The translations under genes were made by a program, and so were the position numbers. This document shows, in pieces, positions 7,322 through 16,072 of a DNA stretch of 64,000 nt (position 1 is its first letter; each line of letters starts with the position of its first letter). The notes under the pieces were generated by a model that was not told where the DNA came from, did not search any database, and saw nothing but the letters and a program-made list of their open reading frames with translations. Source of the DNA: Thermoproteota archaeon (GTDB lineage Archaea; Korarchaeota; Korarchaeia; Korarchaeales; Korarchaeaceae); contig JALSOH010000009.1 in the NCBI GenBank assembly GCA_026986575.1, positions 1 to 64,000 of the forward strand, read 5' to 3'.

Positions 7322-7358
7322 GAGTATACTCCTTACTTATCTTACTTTTCTTACTTAA
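7322..7358. promoter_or_regulatory. Palindrome plus three tandem 9-bp repeats before AbrB gene
   Basis: Directly 5' of the AbrB start is the perfect palindrome GAGTATACTC (7322-7331). It is followed by three tandem copies of CTTACTTWW (7332-7340, 7341-7349, 7350-7358) in 9-base register. On the minus strand TTTTAAG at the distal end may be the TATA element, so the repeats fill the region between TATA and start codon. This is suited to cooperative autorepression. Confidence 0.5.
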
Positions 7359-7483
7359 AAGCACTGCGATCAGTTCAGGAAAACGATACTTGACGGGGGA
7401 CCCCGTCTCAGGTGACACTGTGGCGCATTCTTTCGCGTTATCGTAACTCATTTATAGTGAAGCTGTGAGGTTCTCTAGAGTAA

Positions 7484-7915
7484 GTGCTCTCGGGGATTAA
7501 TTTGGTATCCCGTTTCGGGGACTGGATGAGACAGGCGGAAAGAAACTTGAAATCGGCTACTGCAAATTATGACGCGGAACTTTACGAGGAGGCGTGCTAT
7601 GAGGCCCATCAAGCAGCGGAAAAGGCCATGAAGGGACTTCTCAACCTTCTGAATCGGGAAAGGAGGGGCCACTCAATCTCATTCCTTGCACTGGAGAGCG
7701 GGCTAAAGGTCCCTGAAGAAGTCCTCAAGTGCTTGAAGTACCTAGACAAGCACTATATCCCCACTAGATATCCTGATGTCTACGATGAGGGAGCGCCATG
7801 CGATTATTATACGAGAGAGGACGCGGATAAATGTCTAGAATGCGCAAAGAAAGTGATGGAGTGGGTAATTGAGAATGCCCAAAGAATTAGGGGATCTCCT
7901 AGCTCGTTATCGTAG
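7484..7915 (+). CDS. HEPN-domain protein, partner of nucleotidyltransferase
   Basis: This 143-residue HEPN protein has the hallmark LYEEACYEAHQAAEKAMKGL and the late IPTRYPDVYDEGAPCDYYTREDA, found in archaeal HEPN/MNT pairs. HEPN proteins of this type lack the R-x4-H motif of HepT and their toxicity is uncertain. The start is GTG 7484; TTG 7502 with CGGGGA upstream is possible. It overlaps the downstream MNT gene by about 40 bases. Confidence 0.82.
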   Translation: MLSGINLVSRFGDWMRQAERNLKSATANYDAELYEEACYEAHQAAEKAMKGLLNLLNRERRGHSISFLALESGLKVPEEVLKCLKYLDKHYIPTRYPDVYDEGAPCDYYTREDADKCLECAKKVMEWVIENAQRIRGSPSSLS

Positions 7916-8261
7916 GTTCAAGCCCAAGCTAGTTGTATTGTTTGGATCTAGGGCTAGAGGAGACTATACCGATAGCAGCGATTACGACATCTTGGTCGTT
8001 TCTGATGACCTTCCGAGGGATCCTAGAGAAGCTTTTGACTTACTCTATGACTTGGATTATCCAGATGTCTCTCCGATAGGTATGAACACAGCTTCCTTCC
8101 TCAGGAAGCTTGAGGAGGGCAGCACATTCATTCTAGAGATACTGGAAGATGGCAAAGTCCTTTTAGCCGATGAAGATTTTCTGAGAGAGGTGATGACAAA
8201 GTTCAAAGAGATCAGAGGGAGGTTTAAGCGAGAGGGGAAAACTTGGATCCTTGTTAGATGA
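7875..8261 (+). CDS. Minimal nucleotidyltransferase (MNT) of HEPN/MNT pair
   Basis: Contains VVLFGSRARGDYTDSSDYDI, the GS...DxD signature of MNT-type nucleotidyltransferases, at about residues 20-40. I take ATG 7875 rather than an upstream TTG at 7869. It overlaps the HEPN gene end, so the two are translated together. The gene order here is HEPN then MNT, the reverse of the 5.0-5.9 kb pair. Confidence 0.85.
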   Translation: MPKELGDLLARYRRFKPKLVVLFGSRARGDYTDSSDYDILVVSDDLPRDPREAFDLLYDLDYPDVSPIGMNTASFLRKLEEGSTFILEILEDGKVLLADEDFLREVMTKFKEIRGRFKREGKTWILVR

Positions 8262-8276
8262 ATGAGTCAGAATGCT

Positions 8277-8423
8277 TTAGGACCCACGATGCAAAAGCTC
8301 CTCCCATCCGCTTAATTTGCTGATCGCACATCTCTCACGAGTTGTCTCTCCATCTCTCTTCCCGGTGAGATGATCGGCGAGTACCCCAGTATCTGCCACT
8401 ATAACGAGGGAAGTGATTTCCAA
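8277..8423 (-). pseudogene. Possible PIN-domain (VapC) fragment in the 8262-8583 gap
   Basis: The minus strand reads LVIVADTGVLADHLTGKR, like the first strand of a VapC PIN domain, but stops about 30 residues later without the other acidic motifs. This could be a decayed toxin gene. The rest of the gap shows no coding signal except a TATA-like TTTTAATC near 8553 for the downstream AlaX gene. Confidence 0.25.
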
Positions 8424-8583
8424 ATATCAGAAGCGTTTTCTCGCTGCTCGCTAGAGGCAGGTCTTCTTGACCCTTGGGCTATGTGCAAACGCATCTAATA
8501 GTCTTTCAGAACCTCCTTGCTTTACGAAGAGACCGGATAGCGCGTGGTCCAAGTTTTAATCTTATGACACTTCCTCCTACGAG

Positions 8584-9333
8584 ATGAAAATCAGTGACTT
8601 GGTGGAGGGTCTCCCGCCAACCGAGAAGCTGTACTTGGTGGACTCTTACTTAAGAAAAGCACCTACAAAACTGATAAGGGTGGTCAAGGAGAAGGGAAGC
8701 AGGTACTACGTGGTCCCAGCCCACTCTATATTTCATCCATTGGGAGGGGGGCAGCCTAGCGATAGGGGGTGGCTGACTGGCGACGTGAGGTTCGAGGTGA
8801 AGAAAGCGCTGGAAAGCGGAGGAGTAATCGTCCTCTATGGAAAGCTGGTGGAGGGCGAGCTCGTCGAGGGCATGGAGGTCACTCAAGAGCTGGACTGGGA
8901 GAGGAGGTACTACATAATGAGGCTTCACACCGCCGGCCATGTAATAGACAGGGCCGTTTCCGACGTGGTGGGTCGACGAGTTAACACTCTGGGTGCCCTT
9001 CACGGCCCGCCCAAGGCATACGTGGAGTATGGCGCCAGGATGGATGACCTCCTCCTCGGCGAGATAGAGGAGAGGGCGAATGAACTCTTGGATGAGAGAC
9101 GGGTCCTCATTCTGGAGGTCAGCAGGGATGAGCTCCCCAGCAAGATTTACGGCGCGCCCAATCTAGGAAGGCTTCCCGAAATGGACAGGTACAGGGTCGT
9201 TGAGATAGAAGGAGTGAACGCCATTCCCTGCTCCGGGACCCACGTGAAAAACACCTCCGAGATAGGTAGCATCAGACTGCTGGGGCTAGAGGAGATAGAG
9301 GGCGGAGTACGTCTCTTTTACGACGTTAAGTAG
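8584..9333 (+). CDS. alaX: AlaX-type alanyl-tRNA editing protein
   Basis: The 249-residue protein matches medium-length AlaX. It contains the glycine-rich FHPLGGGQPSDRG of the alanyl-tRNA synthetase editing region and the zinc site HTAGH (H-x3-H) plus CSGTH (C-x3-H). AlaX hydrolyses Ser (and Gly) mischarged on tRNA-Ala in trans. A TATA-like element about 30 bases upstream supports the ATG at 8584 with a short or no leader. Confidence 0.93.
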   Translation: MKISDLVEGLPPTEKLYLVDSYLRKAPTKLIRVVKEKGSRYYVVPAHSIFHPLGGGQPSDRGWLTGDVRFEVKKALESGGVIVLYGKLVEGELVEGMEVTQELDWERRYYIMRLHTAGHVIDRAVSDVVGRRVNTLGALHGPPKAYVEYGARMDDLLLGEIEERANELLDERRVLILEVSRDELPSKIYGAPNLGRLPEMDRYRVVEIEGVNAIPCSGTHVKNTSEIGSIRLLGLEEIEGGVRLFYDVK

Positions 9334-9488
9334 AATCTTATCCCGGCTCCCTCAATTGACTAGGACCGTCCTCACGCTCCGAACGGGTTCGGCTCCTTTC
9401 GTTGAAGGGTCCTCCAAGCGAGGAAACGGATGCGCCTGTCGATGGGATCTTTTTATACTATCACAGCATTAATCCGCAGGTGCAGAGC

Positions 9489-9905
9489 ATGAGCGAATCG
9501 ATTCCCGTGATGCAGGTTAAAAGTTTTATCAAGAGGACCGAGCCCGTCACCATACTCCCAGATGCCTCCCTGAGAGAGGCTGCTAGGAAGATGGCGGATG
9601 AGAAGGTTGGTTTCCTCGTTGTGGTTGATCCGAGCGATCCCATGAGGGTTTTAGGCGTGCTCTCAGAGAGAGACATAATAAATGCCTTCGGCTACGGGAA
9701 GGATGACTCGAAGGTCAGGGACGTGATGAAGACCGATGTAATCTCGGTCAGGTACGACGACACCGTCTACAAGGCAGCTAGACTTCTCAGCGAGAATAAC
9801 ATAAGGCACCTCGTGGTGTTGGACGAGGAGGGGAAGCTGAAGGGGGTCCTTTCCATAAAGGACCTCGCCTACGGTGAGGGGGCCTTGTTCTCCATAATCT
9901 TCTGA
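9489..9905 (+). CDS. Tandem CBS-domain protein
   Basis: Two CBS motifs in 138 residues: TILPDASLREAARKMADEKVGFLVVVD with RVLGVLSERDI, and DVISVRYDDTVYKAARLLSENNIRHLVVLD with LKGVLSIKDL. CBS pairs bind adenosine nucleotides and regulate partner proteins. Start ATG 9489 has AGGTG six bases upstream and a TTTTTATAC box near 9450. The in-frame ATG at 9402 lies before the TATA box and is rejected. The target is unknown. Confidence 0.87.
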   Translation: MSESIPVMQVKSFIKRTEPVTILPDASLREAARKMADEKVGFLVVVDPSDPMRVLGVLSERDIINAFGYGKDDSKVRDVMKTDVISVRYDDTVYKAARLLSENNIRHLVVLDEEGKLKGVLSIKDLAYGEGALFSIIF

Positions 9906-9973
9906 TCCCATCCCTTCCCGCCGAGGGAATTTTTTAATCAATAATTTTTTATTTCCTATAGGTTAAATAAATT

Positions 9974-11020
9974 GTGAATTCGCGGAATTCTCTCTTCTTA
10001 GTGATTATGATAGTATTTATGCTCCTCTTTCCCTCCCAGATCCCTACCAGACAGGAGATAATCTTAGAGAGTAACTCAGAACTAGTCATCTTGAGTAACT
10101 CGATCGACATAGGTTTGGCTGGAGACTTTCTTGAGGAGATGAGACAGCTTGGATTCGATGTTGTGAGCCTCCATCCCTCCCAATTCTCCACCCAGAGGAT
10201 GGCCGACCTGATAATCATTCTGGGCGGACCAGATGCCTACGAGGGAACTGGGGGAATAGTGGGATCACTCCTCAACTCCTCCATGATGTCAACGGTCAGG
10301 AAACGGGATGCGAGTTTCCTTCTAGAGTTGCACGATGTCTGGAAGGAGGGACAGATGGTCCTAATCGCTATGGGCTGCAATAGAAACGGCACTAGGAGGG
10401 CCTATCAAGAGGGGTACGATAGGATCCTCTCTACAATTGCCCCGCGCCTCCAGCTCGGAGGTGAGGTCAGGATCAAGGGGAAGGTAATCACCTCGTCCCT
10501 GAAGCTGGGTCCGGATACGACGGTTCACCTAGATGGAGACACGATGATCGTCTCCTTGGGCCCCTTGGAAATGACTGGAAGGGTTGTGGGGGAGTGCGCA
10601 GCTCTAGCTCTGATCTCCTCGTCTAACATCACCCTACAAGGTGAGGTGAATAACTCATGCCCATCCCACCCTCCTGAAGCGATACCTCCGAATCAAAGCA
10701 CGGAAAACGTTATCCTGCCCGGCGTACTCGTGTGGGGAGCTGGGAACGTCACGATAAAGGCAAACATCACCACCAGTGGGGAGATAATGGTTTCCGGAGG
10801 CCCGAACCCTTTAGAGGTCGGTAAGAGGCTAGAGAGCGGTCAGAATCTCAGTGGAGCATCTCATGTGCCTCCTAGTCAGGGAAACAAGCCGAAATGGCTC
10901 CCTTGGGTGCCGCCCAATCCTGTAAAACAGCAACAGCCGTTCAAGAACTTCGTAGTAGTGAAGAACTCGAAGTTCGTCCAGAGGGGGCAGAGGCGGCTGC
11001 GTGTGGCAGCGGCTCTTTAG
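9974..11020 (+). CDS. Secreted glycine-rich beta-helix/adhesin-like protein, segment 1 (frameshifted gene)
   Basis: A signal peptide (SLFLVIMIVFMLLFPSQIP) leads into an alpha/beta domain (residues about 35-150, ending LIIILGGPDAYEGTGG). This is followed by repeats of strand-like segments with Asn glycosylation sequons (NVTIKANITTSGEIMVSGG) that look like a parallel beta-helix. GTG 9974 sits about 25 bases after a TTTTTTAT box, leaderless. The frame dies at 11020, but coding sense continues one base over from the G-run at 10983-10987 as RGGCVWQRLF and KNSYFKSRDG. This is the first part of one gene spanning to about 12184. Confidence 0.7.
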   Translation: MNSRNSLFLVIMIVFMLLFPSQIPTRQEIILESNSELVILSNSIDIGLAGDFLEEMRQLGFDVVSLHPSQFSTQRMADLIIILGGPDAYEGTGGIVGSLLNSSMMSTVRKRDASFLLELHDVWKEGQMVLIAMGCNRNGTRRAYQEGYDRILSTIAPRLQLGGEVRIKGKVITSSLKLGPDTTVHLDGDTMIVSLGPLEMTGRVVGECAALALISSSNITLQGEVNNSCPSHPPEAIPPNQSTENVILPGVLVWGAGNVTIKANITTSGEIMVSGGPNPLEVGKRLESGQNLSGASHVPPSQGNKPKWLPWVPPNPVKQQQPFKNFVVVKNSKFVQRGQRRLRVAAAL

Positions 11021-11852
11021 ACCCAAGAAGAGCTGGGTGCTCACGGCTTGGGGAGGTATCTACCTCAAGAACAGCTATTTCAAGTCGAGGGACGGTAGGA
11101 GCGGGTGTAACAGGACTGCTGATGGTAAGGCCGTTGCGGGTAGCGGGGAGCACGGAGTGGGCCTCTCGATGTTCGTTGAGGGCTTTAAACTCGGCCTAGG
11201 ACCGAGAGGGAACTTGGTAGTGGAGGATACGACCTTCAGGACCGGTAACGGCGGGAAGGGTGGAACCGCGATCGCCTTCCTTGGGAGGGATGGGAACGCC
11301 GAGGCGAAAGGTGGACCTGGCGGCTGGGGAGGCGAGTCCCTGATCGATGTGGATGGCTACTTGGAATTCAAGGGGACGGGCAAGGTAATCCTAGGTGGAG
11401 GAGGCAGGGGAGGAGATGCGATGGCCTCAGGAGCCAAGGGAGAGGGTGGCTGTCCTGGACGTAACGGCGGGGATGCGACGGCGGAGGCGGGAGATGGCGG
11501 AGGTGGATCCTACCGAGTGGTATCAGGTAGCTTCAGAGGTCCCGTTCCCTCGATAAGCGGAGGAATGGCCGGAAACGGAGGTGACGCTGGGACCATACCG
11601 GGTGATGGGGGTGACGGGAACGCCACTTCCTGCGACGGAGGTATGGGAGGTAAGGCTAAGGCGATAGCGGTAAAGGCGGTAATGCCGTACTTACTGCGCC
11701 CAGCGGAATCATCCCAGCATCGGGCTTCGAGGGAGGAAATGGAGGAAAAGCCTTTATATCTGGAGGAAACGGTGGGGGCGGAGCAACCGGGTGTATCTAC
11801 GGGAGCGAGATCTTCAAGGAAGGTGGCAAGGGAGGTAAAGGAGGTAACGTGA
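11001..11852 (+). CDS. Glycine-rich adhesin, segment 2 (frameshifted continuation)
   Basis: The middle segment continues the same protein: beta-helix-like LVVEDTTFRTGNGGKGGTA, then Gly/Asp/Asn-rich repeats (GGNGGDA, GDGGGG). Its true sense ends near 11658, after GGMGGKAK. Beyond that, residues up to the stop at 11852 are out-of-frame noise, because the neighbouring frame reads GDSGKGGNAV and further Gly-rich sequence. The displayed ATG at 11001 is unlikely to be a genuine start. Confidence 0.5.
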   Translation: MWQRLFRPKKSWVLTAWGGIYLKNSYFKSRDGRSGCNRTADGKAVAGSGEHGVGLSMFVEGFKLGLGPRGNLVVEDTTFRTGNGGKGGTAIAFLGRDGNAEAKGGPGGWGGESLIDVDGYLEFKGTGKVILGGGGRGGDAMASGAKGEGGCPGRNGGDATAEAGDGGGGSYRVVSGSFRGPVPSISGGMAGNGGDAGTIPGDGGDGNATSCDGGMGGKAKAIAVKAVMPYLLRPAESSQHRASREEMEEKPLYLEETVGAEQPGVSTGARSSRKVAREVKEVT

Positions 11853-12184
11853 CTGCTAAATCGGGAAACCACGGTATTGGAACACTGGGGAACGGGAAGG
11901 ACGGGACTGTCGAAGTGAAATCAGCCTCCAACGGCGGGAATGGTGGGGATGGAAATCCACCCGGCATTGGAGGGCTACCGGGCTCCGAGAACATAACTGA
12001 CCCGAGCGGAAAGACGTCCATCAAGGATTCATTCATTAGAGGACAGGCGGGAAATCCGTGTCTCGGGTCTATCTATCCCGGTCGTGCCATCAGGCTGGAA
12101 ATTGGTATTCCATGTGTTGATATGGGGGTCAGAACCCCCGACCCCCCTCAGGCTAGACTACCCTCCTCAGGTCCCTCAGCTTGA
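11849..12184 (+). CDS. Glycine-rich adhesin, segment 3 (C-terminal part)
   Basis: The C-terminal segment is in the same frame as segment 1. Open sense begins near 11660 with GDSGKGGNAV and GFEGGNGGKAFISGGNGG, and continues past 11849 as TAKSGNHGIGTLGNGKDG. So one upstream insertion is balanced by one downstream deletion. It ends by overlapping the tail of the convergent gene by 32 bases, beyond a GC-rich hairpin. Confidence 0.5.
   Translation: MTAKSGNHGIGTLGNGKDGTVEVKSASNGGNGGDGNPPGIGGLPGSENITDPSGKTSIKDSFIRGQAGNPCLGSIYPGRAIRLEIGIPCVDMGVRTPDPPQARLPSSGPSA
12124..12146. terminator. GC-rich hairpin between convergent genes
   Basis: GGGGGTC and GACCCCC form a 7-bp stem around a 9-base loop near the convergent 3' ends. 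It may act as a bidirectional terminator or RNA end-protecting hairpin. No clear T-run follows on the plus strand. Confidence 0.35.
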
Positions 12185-13403
12185 CGCTGCCTAGGATGCT
12201 CCCGAGTATATCCGGCGGATAGTCTCCGAGGCCCACGATGACAGCCTTGCTCCTAGGCCAGACCACATCGGCCTCCAATGATATCTCGTAGTGTATCGCG
12301 AATTCGCTAGCGGGGACCTTGGCACGCACCTCCTCCCCAGGGAAGAGCACCTTGTTTACCTTGACCTCCTGATCGCCGCTCACAAGCTTTTCCACCTTGA
12401 TTGGTCTCTCCCATATATTCTTCATCATCGCCTCCTCGCCCTTCACCTCCACACCCAAATGATCTCCCAGCTGCAGGTACCTGCCGAACACCTTCACTAA
12501 GGGGACACTCCTGACGGTTCCCGAGAAGGTGGCTATCATCTGGAGCCTGTAGTCCACATCCAACACGTACAGGTACTTATCAGAGTACTCGGCCAGCACT
12601 CCTTGGTAAAGCTTCCTCTCACCCTCCACATCGTCAACCCTCACCGTGACTAGCCTACCTATACTGTTCTCTAACAGAGGATCGTAGGTCTGGGCGATCA
12701 GGGAGGTCACAGCTTTCTTTTCTGCCTCTTCCAAGTGGGCCCTCAGATCCTTGGGGACCGCAGGAGTCACCACGCTGACCGTGGATGTGAGGGACGAGGC
12801 CACCTTGTCCTTGACGTAGCTCAGGGCGTTGTAAACCTTCCTCTTGAACCTCTTGAGGAAGGGCCTACTGTAGAGCGAGGTGAACTCCTTCCACCTCCTC
12901 TTCCTCTCCTCTTCGCTCATGAAGTCCACGAAGCTCGCTATCATCCACAGATCTCCCAGCTCGTTGGAGTAGACCTTCCTAGAGACGAGGCTGGGAGGGG
13001 CCCAGGGATCTATCTTCACGTCCTCTATCTCGACATCCTGCTCCAACACACCCTTTTCCTTTAAGTAGTCGAGGATTAGCTTAGCCTTCTCAAGGAACCT
13101 CTCGTTCCCAGTCTCGTGGTAGTTCTCCACGAGGAACGCGACGAGGGACAGGGGATTCTCAACGGCAGCATCCTCGTAGAACACCTCGAACCCACCCTTA
13201 CTCCTAGGTGGGATGTGAAGCCTGCCATAGTGCGCCTCCTTGCCTAGGAAGACGAAGGCCCTCCTCCCTCTAACCAGCTTCAGGACCCTGTCGATAGAGA
13301 ACATCTCCACTAGGGAGAAGAGTACCGAGAGCACAACACCCAAGCCTAGTAGGTAGAGGAAGGGGGTGAGCTGATCGATAAGGGAGAGGGTCAGGGCCTC
13401 CAA
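12153..13403 (-). CDS. Membrane-anchored protein of unknown function
   Basis: 416 residues: an N-terminal transmembrane helix (FLYLLGLGVVLSVLFSLVE), a helical region (about 75-200) with LVENYHETGNERFLEKAKLI, and a beta-rich C-terminal half with VTVRVDDVEGERKLYQGVLA and YLYVLDVDYRLQ. No family recognised. The start lies five bases from the stop of the S9 peptidase gene upstream, so the two are probably cotranscribed. Confidence 0.75.
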   Translation of the reverse strand: MEALTLSLIDQLTPFLYLLGLGVVLSVLFSLVEMFSIDRVLKLVRGRRAFVFLGKEAHYGRLHIPPRSKGGFEVFYEDAAVENPLSLVAFLVENYHETGNERFLEKAKLILDYLKEKGVLEQDVEIEDVKIDPWAPPSLVSRKVYSNELGDLWMIASFVDFMSEEERKRRWKEFTSLYSRPFLKRFKRKVYNALSYVKDKVASSLTSTVSVVTPAVPKDLRAHLEEAEKKAVTSLIAQTYDPLLENSIGRLVTVRVDDVEGERKLYQGVLAEYSDKYLYVLDVDYRLQMIATFSGTVRSVPLVKVFGRYLQLGDHLGVEVKGEEAMMKNIWERPIKVEKLVSGDQEVKVNKVLFPGEEVRAKVPASEFAIHYEISLEADVVWPRSKAVIVGLGDYPPDILGSILGSVKLRDLRRVV

Positions 13404-13407
13404 ACCA

Positions 13408-15306
13408 TCACCTCCCCGCTAGGTGATCATCCAGCCACCTGACTATTCTCTCCAACCTCTCGACCCTGTGCTTCGGCTTCCCTTTTCTGCTGAGGTCGTG
13501 ATCCTCCTCCGGGAAGAGGACCAGCTCCACCTCGACCCCTAATACCTTTAGGGCGGTGAAGAACTGGAGGGCCTGATCCAACCAGCACCTGTAGTCGTTC
13601 AAGCTGTGTATTACGAGGGTAGGCGTCCTCACTTTGGCCACATAAGCTAGGGGACTCTTCTCCCAGTAAGTCTCGAAGTTCTCCCAAGGGTGGCCCCCTA
13701 TCTGATCGGGGTTGAAGAAGAACCCTATGTCCGTGGTCCCATACTCGCTTATCCAGTTGCTTATCCCCCTCATCGTCACCGCAGCCCTGAACCTGTGGGT
13801 ATGTCCTATGATCCAGTTCGTCATGAAGCCACCGTAGCTGCCTCCCATCACTGCCAAGCTCTCCGGATCCGCTAGGCCACGGGATACCGCTTCGTCCACA
13901 GCTTCCATCAGGTCTTGGTAGTCCCTCTCCCCGTACCTCTCCCTTATATCCCTGAAGTCCTCACCATACCCCTCGCTTCCCCTTGGATTGACTGCCAGGA
14001 CCGCGTAGCCCTTTTCCCTGAGAAGGTGGAGTTCATGCATGAAAGCGTGTCCGAAAGCAGTTGCCGGACCTCCATGCACGTATAAAACGGTGGGATACGG
14101 CGGGTCACCTTCGGGCCTGTAGAAGAAGCCCTCAACCTCCATTCCATCGCTGGCCTTGAATCTGAACTCCTCCGGCTTCTTTAACCCGACTCTACTCAAG
14201 AATCCCTCATTAAAATGCGTCAACTTCCTGAGGGAGCCCATTCCCGCTGCTAGAGAGGCTTCGTACAATTCAGCGGGCTCGTCTATCCGCATCGCGGTCA
14301 AGAAGACCCTCCCACTCCTTATGTCGAAGCCCTCTATGGAGATCGGCCCCGATATGACCGATCTTGGATTGCCGTCGCTCTCGTAGAGGTGAACGGCCGT
14401 CCCCTCATGCACCAAGAAGTACCACCTGCCGTCCGCCCACCTGGGCCTCGTGTCCATGCCTCCCCTCACGTCGCTGTTCAGGCTGTTCCCCAAGCTCCCG
14501 TCCATGGGAGAGAGGTCAACAGGATCCCATTCATCCACTGAAGTTTCGTACAAGTGCTTGTTGGTAACGAGACCTCTCCTCTTGTCGTGTCCCACCACGG
14601 CAAGGGCCCTTCCGTCGCCTCGCCAGCTAACTTGGGTGAGGTACCAATTACCGGGCCCGATCTCCCTCACATCCTCCCCGTAAATATCTGAGACGAATAG
14701 GCTTACATCCAACTGCTTGGATCTGTCCTTAAGAACGAGGAACGCTACCTCTCTTCCGTCGGGAGAGGGCACGAAGTCCTTCACGTGCAGCTCGGGAGGA
14801 GAGATGGGCCACGTCTCGCCTGTGTTCAGGTCCACCCCCCTCAACCTGTTCACCGACCAGTAGGTCCACCCCTTCCCGTTCCACCAGAATGGGATCTCCC
14901 TAATAGTCTTCACATCCTCTTCCTTCTTTCCCTCAACGAACAGGGCTACCCCGATATCCTTGAACGCCCACTCCGCCCCCTCTATGCTGTTCTCATGCTT
15001 CAACACCTTGTACTCGGGGTATTCGCCGGTCCACACGTAGAGCTCGTTCCCATCATCAGTACCCCTGATGAAGAGGAATCTACTTCCACCAGGCTCCCAC
15101 GACGGATTTCCGTCCTTAGGACCTTCAGTCAACGGGAAGATCCTTCCTGAAACGGTATCGTACCCCCATATCCTGTAATCGTACTCGTTATCCTCTAGAA
15201 GAGCTCTTCCCACGCGGAACGCAACGAACTTCCCGTCCTGCCTCGCCCTCGGCGGTCCCATCAGGACTAGCTTGGAGAAGTCATCTAGTAGCAGCGACCG
15301 CGGCAT
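13408..15306 (-). CDS. S9 family peptidase (acylaminoacyl-peptidase/POP-like)
   Basis: A 632-residue protein with an N-terminal beta-propeller of WD-like repeats (WEPGGSRFLFIRGTDDG and similar) and a C-terminal alpha/beta hydrolase. The catalytic triad is visible: Ser490 in GGSYGGFMTNW, Asp571 in HSLNDYRCW and His603 in EEDHDLSRKGKP. Oxyanion-side motif YVHGGPATAFG is also present. The family removes acylated N-terminal residues or cleaves short peptides in the cytoplasm; no signal peptide is seen. It heads a two-gene unit. Confidence 0.92.
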   Translation of the reverse strand: MPRSLLLDDFSKLVLMGPPRARQDGKFVAFRVGRALLEDNEYDYRIWGYDTVSGRIFPLTEGPKDGNPSWEPGGSRFLFIRGTDDGNELYVWTGEYPEYKVLKHENSIEGAEWAFKDIGVALFVEGKKEEDVKTIREIPFWWNGKGWTYWSVNRLRGVDLNTGETWPISPPELHVKDFVPSPDGREVAFLVLKDRSKQLDVSLFVSDIYGEDVREIGPGNWYLTQVSWRGDGRALAVVGHDKRRGLVTNKHLYETSVDEWDPVDLSPMDGSLGNSLNSDVRGGMDTRPRWADGRWYFLVHEGTAVHLYESDGNPRSVISGPISIEGFDIRSGRVFLTAMRIDEPAELYEASLAAGMGSLRKLTHFNEGFLSRVGLKKPEEFRFKASDGMEVEGFFYRPEGDPPYPTVLYVHGGPATAFGHAFMHELHLLREKGYAVLAVNPRGSEGYGEDFRDIRERYGERDYQDLMEAVDEAVSRGLADPESLAVMGGSYGGFMTNWIIGHTHRFRAAVTMRGISNWISEYGTTDIGFFFNPDQIGGHPWENFETYWEKSPLAYVAKVRTPTLVIHSLNDYRCWLDQALQFFTALKVLGVEVELVLFPEEDHDLSRKGKPKHRVERLERIVRWLDDHLAGR

Positions 15307-15417
15307 ATGGGACGGTACCGGGTGAATGATTTAACTATCAGATCCGAGTCGGTAGATGCTCCAAGTGTCCGAAAGCTTAAGCTTCCACAGGCATTCAAAC
15401 ACGACGATCAGGCCTCC

Positions 15418-15785
15418 GACGCAGTATCACTTGTCCCATGTCCAAAATAACTCATCAACACCTTCACTATGCCTCTCGCCCTTTCAAGGGAGATCTCAGC
15501 TTCTTCCCGACTGGCAAACTTTCCCAAATAGTCTGCTCTCTTCCTAACGTTATAAAACTTCCTGAAATCGCTAGAAAGCTCCTTAAAGCTTTGATTCTCG
15601 AATAGATTAGCCAGCTTACTTCTCTCCTGGGAATTGAAGGCTTTCTAGACCTGAGAGATAAAACCTACCACATCTTAGCGGCGAAGTAGCTTGCTGAGGC
15701 ACTCTTATTGTAACTTATTGTAATTTCCAACTTTCAAGTCTATTCTATCTTCTTCTAGCAGTCTAGCGGCCTTCTCTACGCTCAA
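15418..15785 (-). pseudogene. Decayed HEPN-domain gene
   Basis: Pieces of a HEPN protein are readable in different frames on the minus strand. The N-terminal part is SVEKAARLLEEDRIDLKVGNYN, then ASASYFAAKMW in another frame. After stops comes a C-terminal part FRKFYNVRKRADYLGKFAS with REEAEISLERARGIV. Stops and frameshifts separate them, so no intact protein can be made. Confidence 0.6.
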
Positions 15786-16072
15786 ACCCCCTCCCCAGAC
15801 CTGCCTTCTCTATGAAGGCCTCCACTGCAGGATCGTCGGGCGTGGTTATCAGCGGACTTATGGTGTTCTTCTCACTGGACTTCCTCTCCACCTCCCTCTT
15901 CCAGCACCTCCGAGACCATGCACTCATCCCTTCCCTCATGACCACCAGTACGTCGCTCTCGTAGAACAGGGGCTCCTCCTCATCGAGGGCCGCCGACATG
16001 ACGAGCCGATCACCAGCTTTGGAGGAGAGTTTTTCAGCGAAGATCAGAACGGATCTTCCCCAGAGATCCCCG
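15763..16072 (-). pseudogene. Decayed MNT nucleotidyltransferase gene
   Basis: Upstream of the HEPN remnant and overlapping it, the minus strand reads GRSVLIFAEKLSSKAG and FYESDVLVVMREG, resembling the LFGSRARGD...SDxDVLVV core of MNT enzymes. The GS motif is destroyed and one Asp of D-x-D is missing. The order matches functional MNT-HEPN pairs elsewhere in the window. Confidence 0.45.

Noticed and set aside
7322-7358. CRISPR-like repeat
   Set aside because: The three 9-base units are contiguous with no spacers, so they fit an operator, not a CRISPR array.
10983-11662. Three independent glycine-rich genes
   Set aside because: The segments continue one another in composition and strand pattern and only the first has a signal peptide and promoter, so a single frameshifted gene is more likely.
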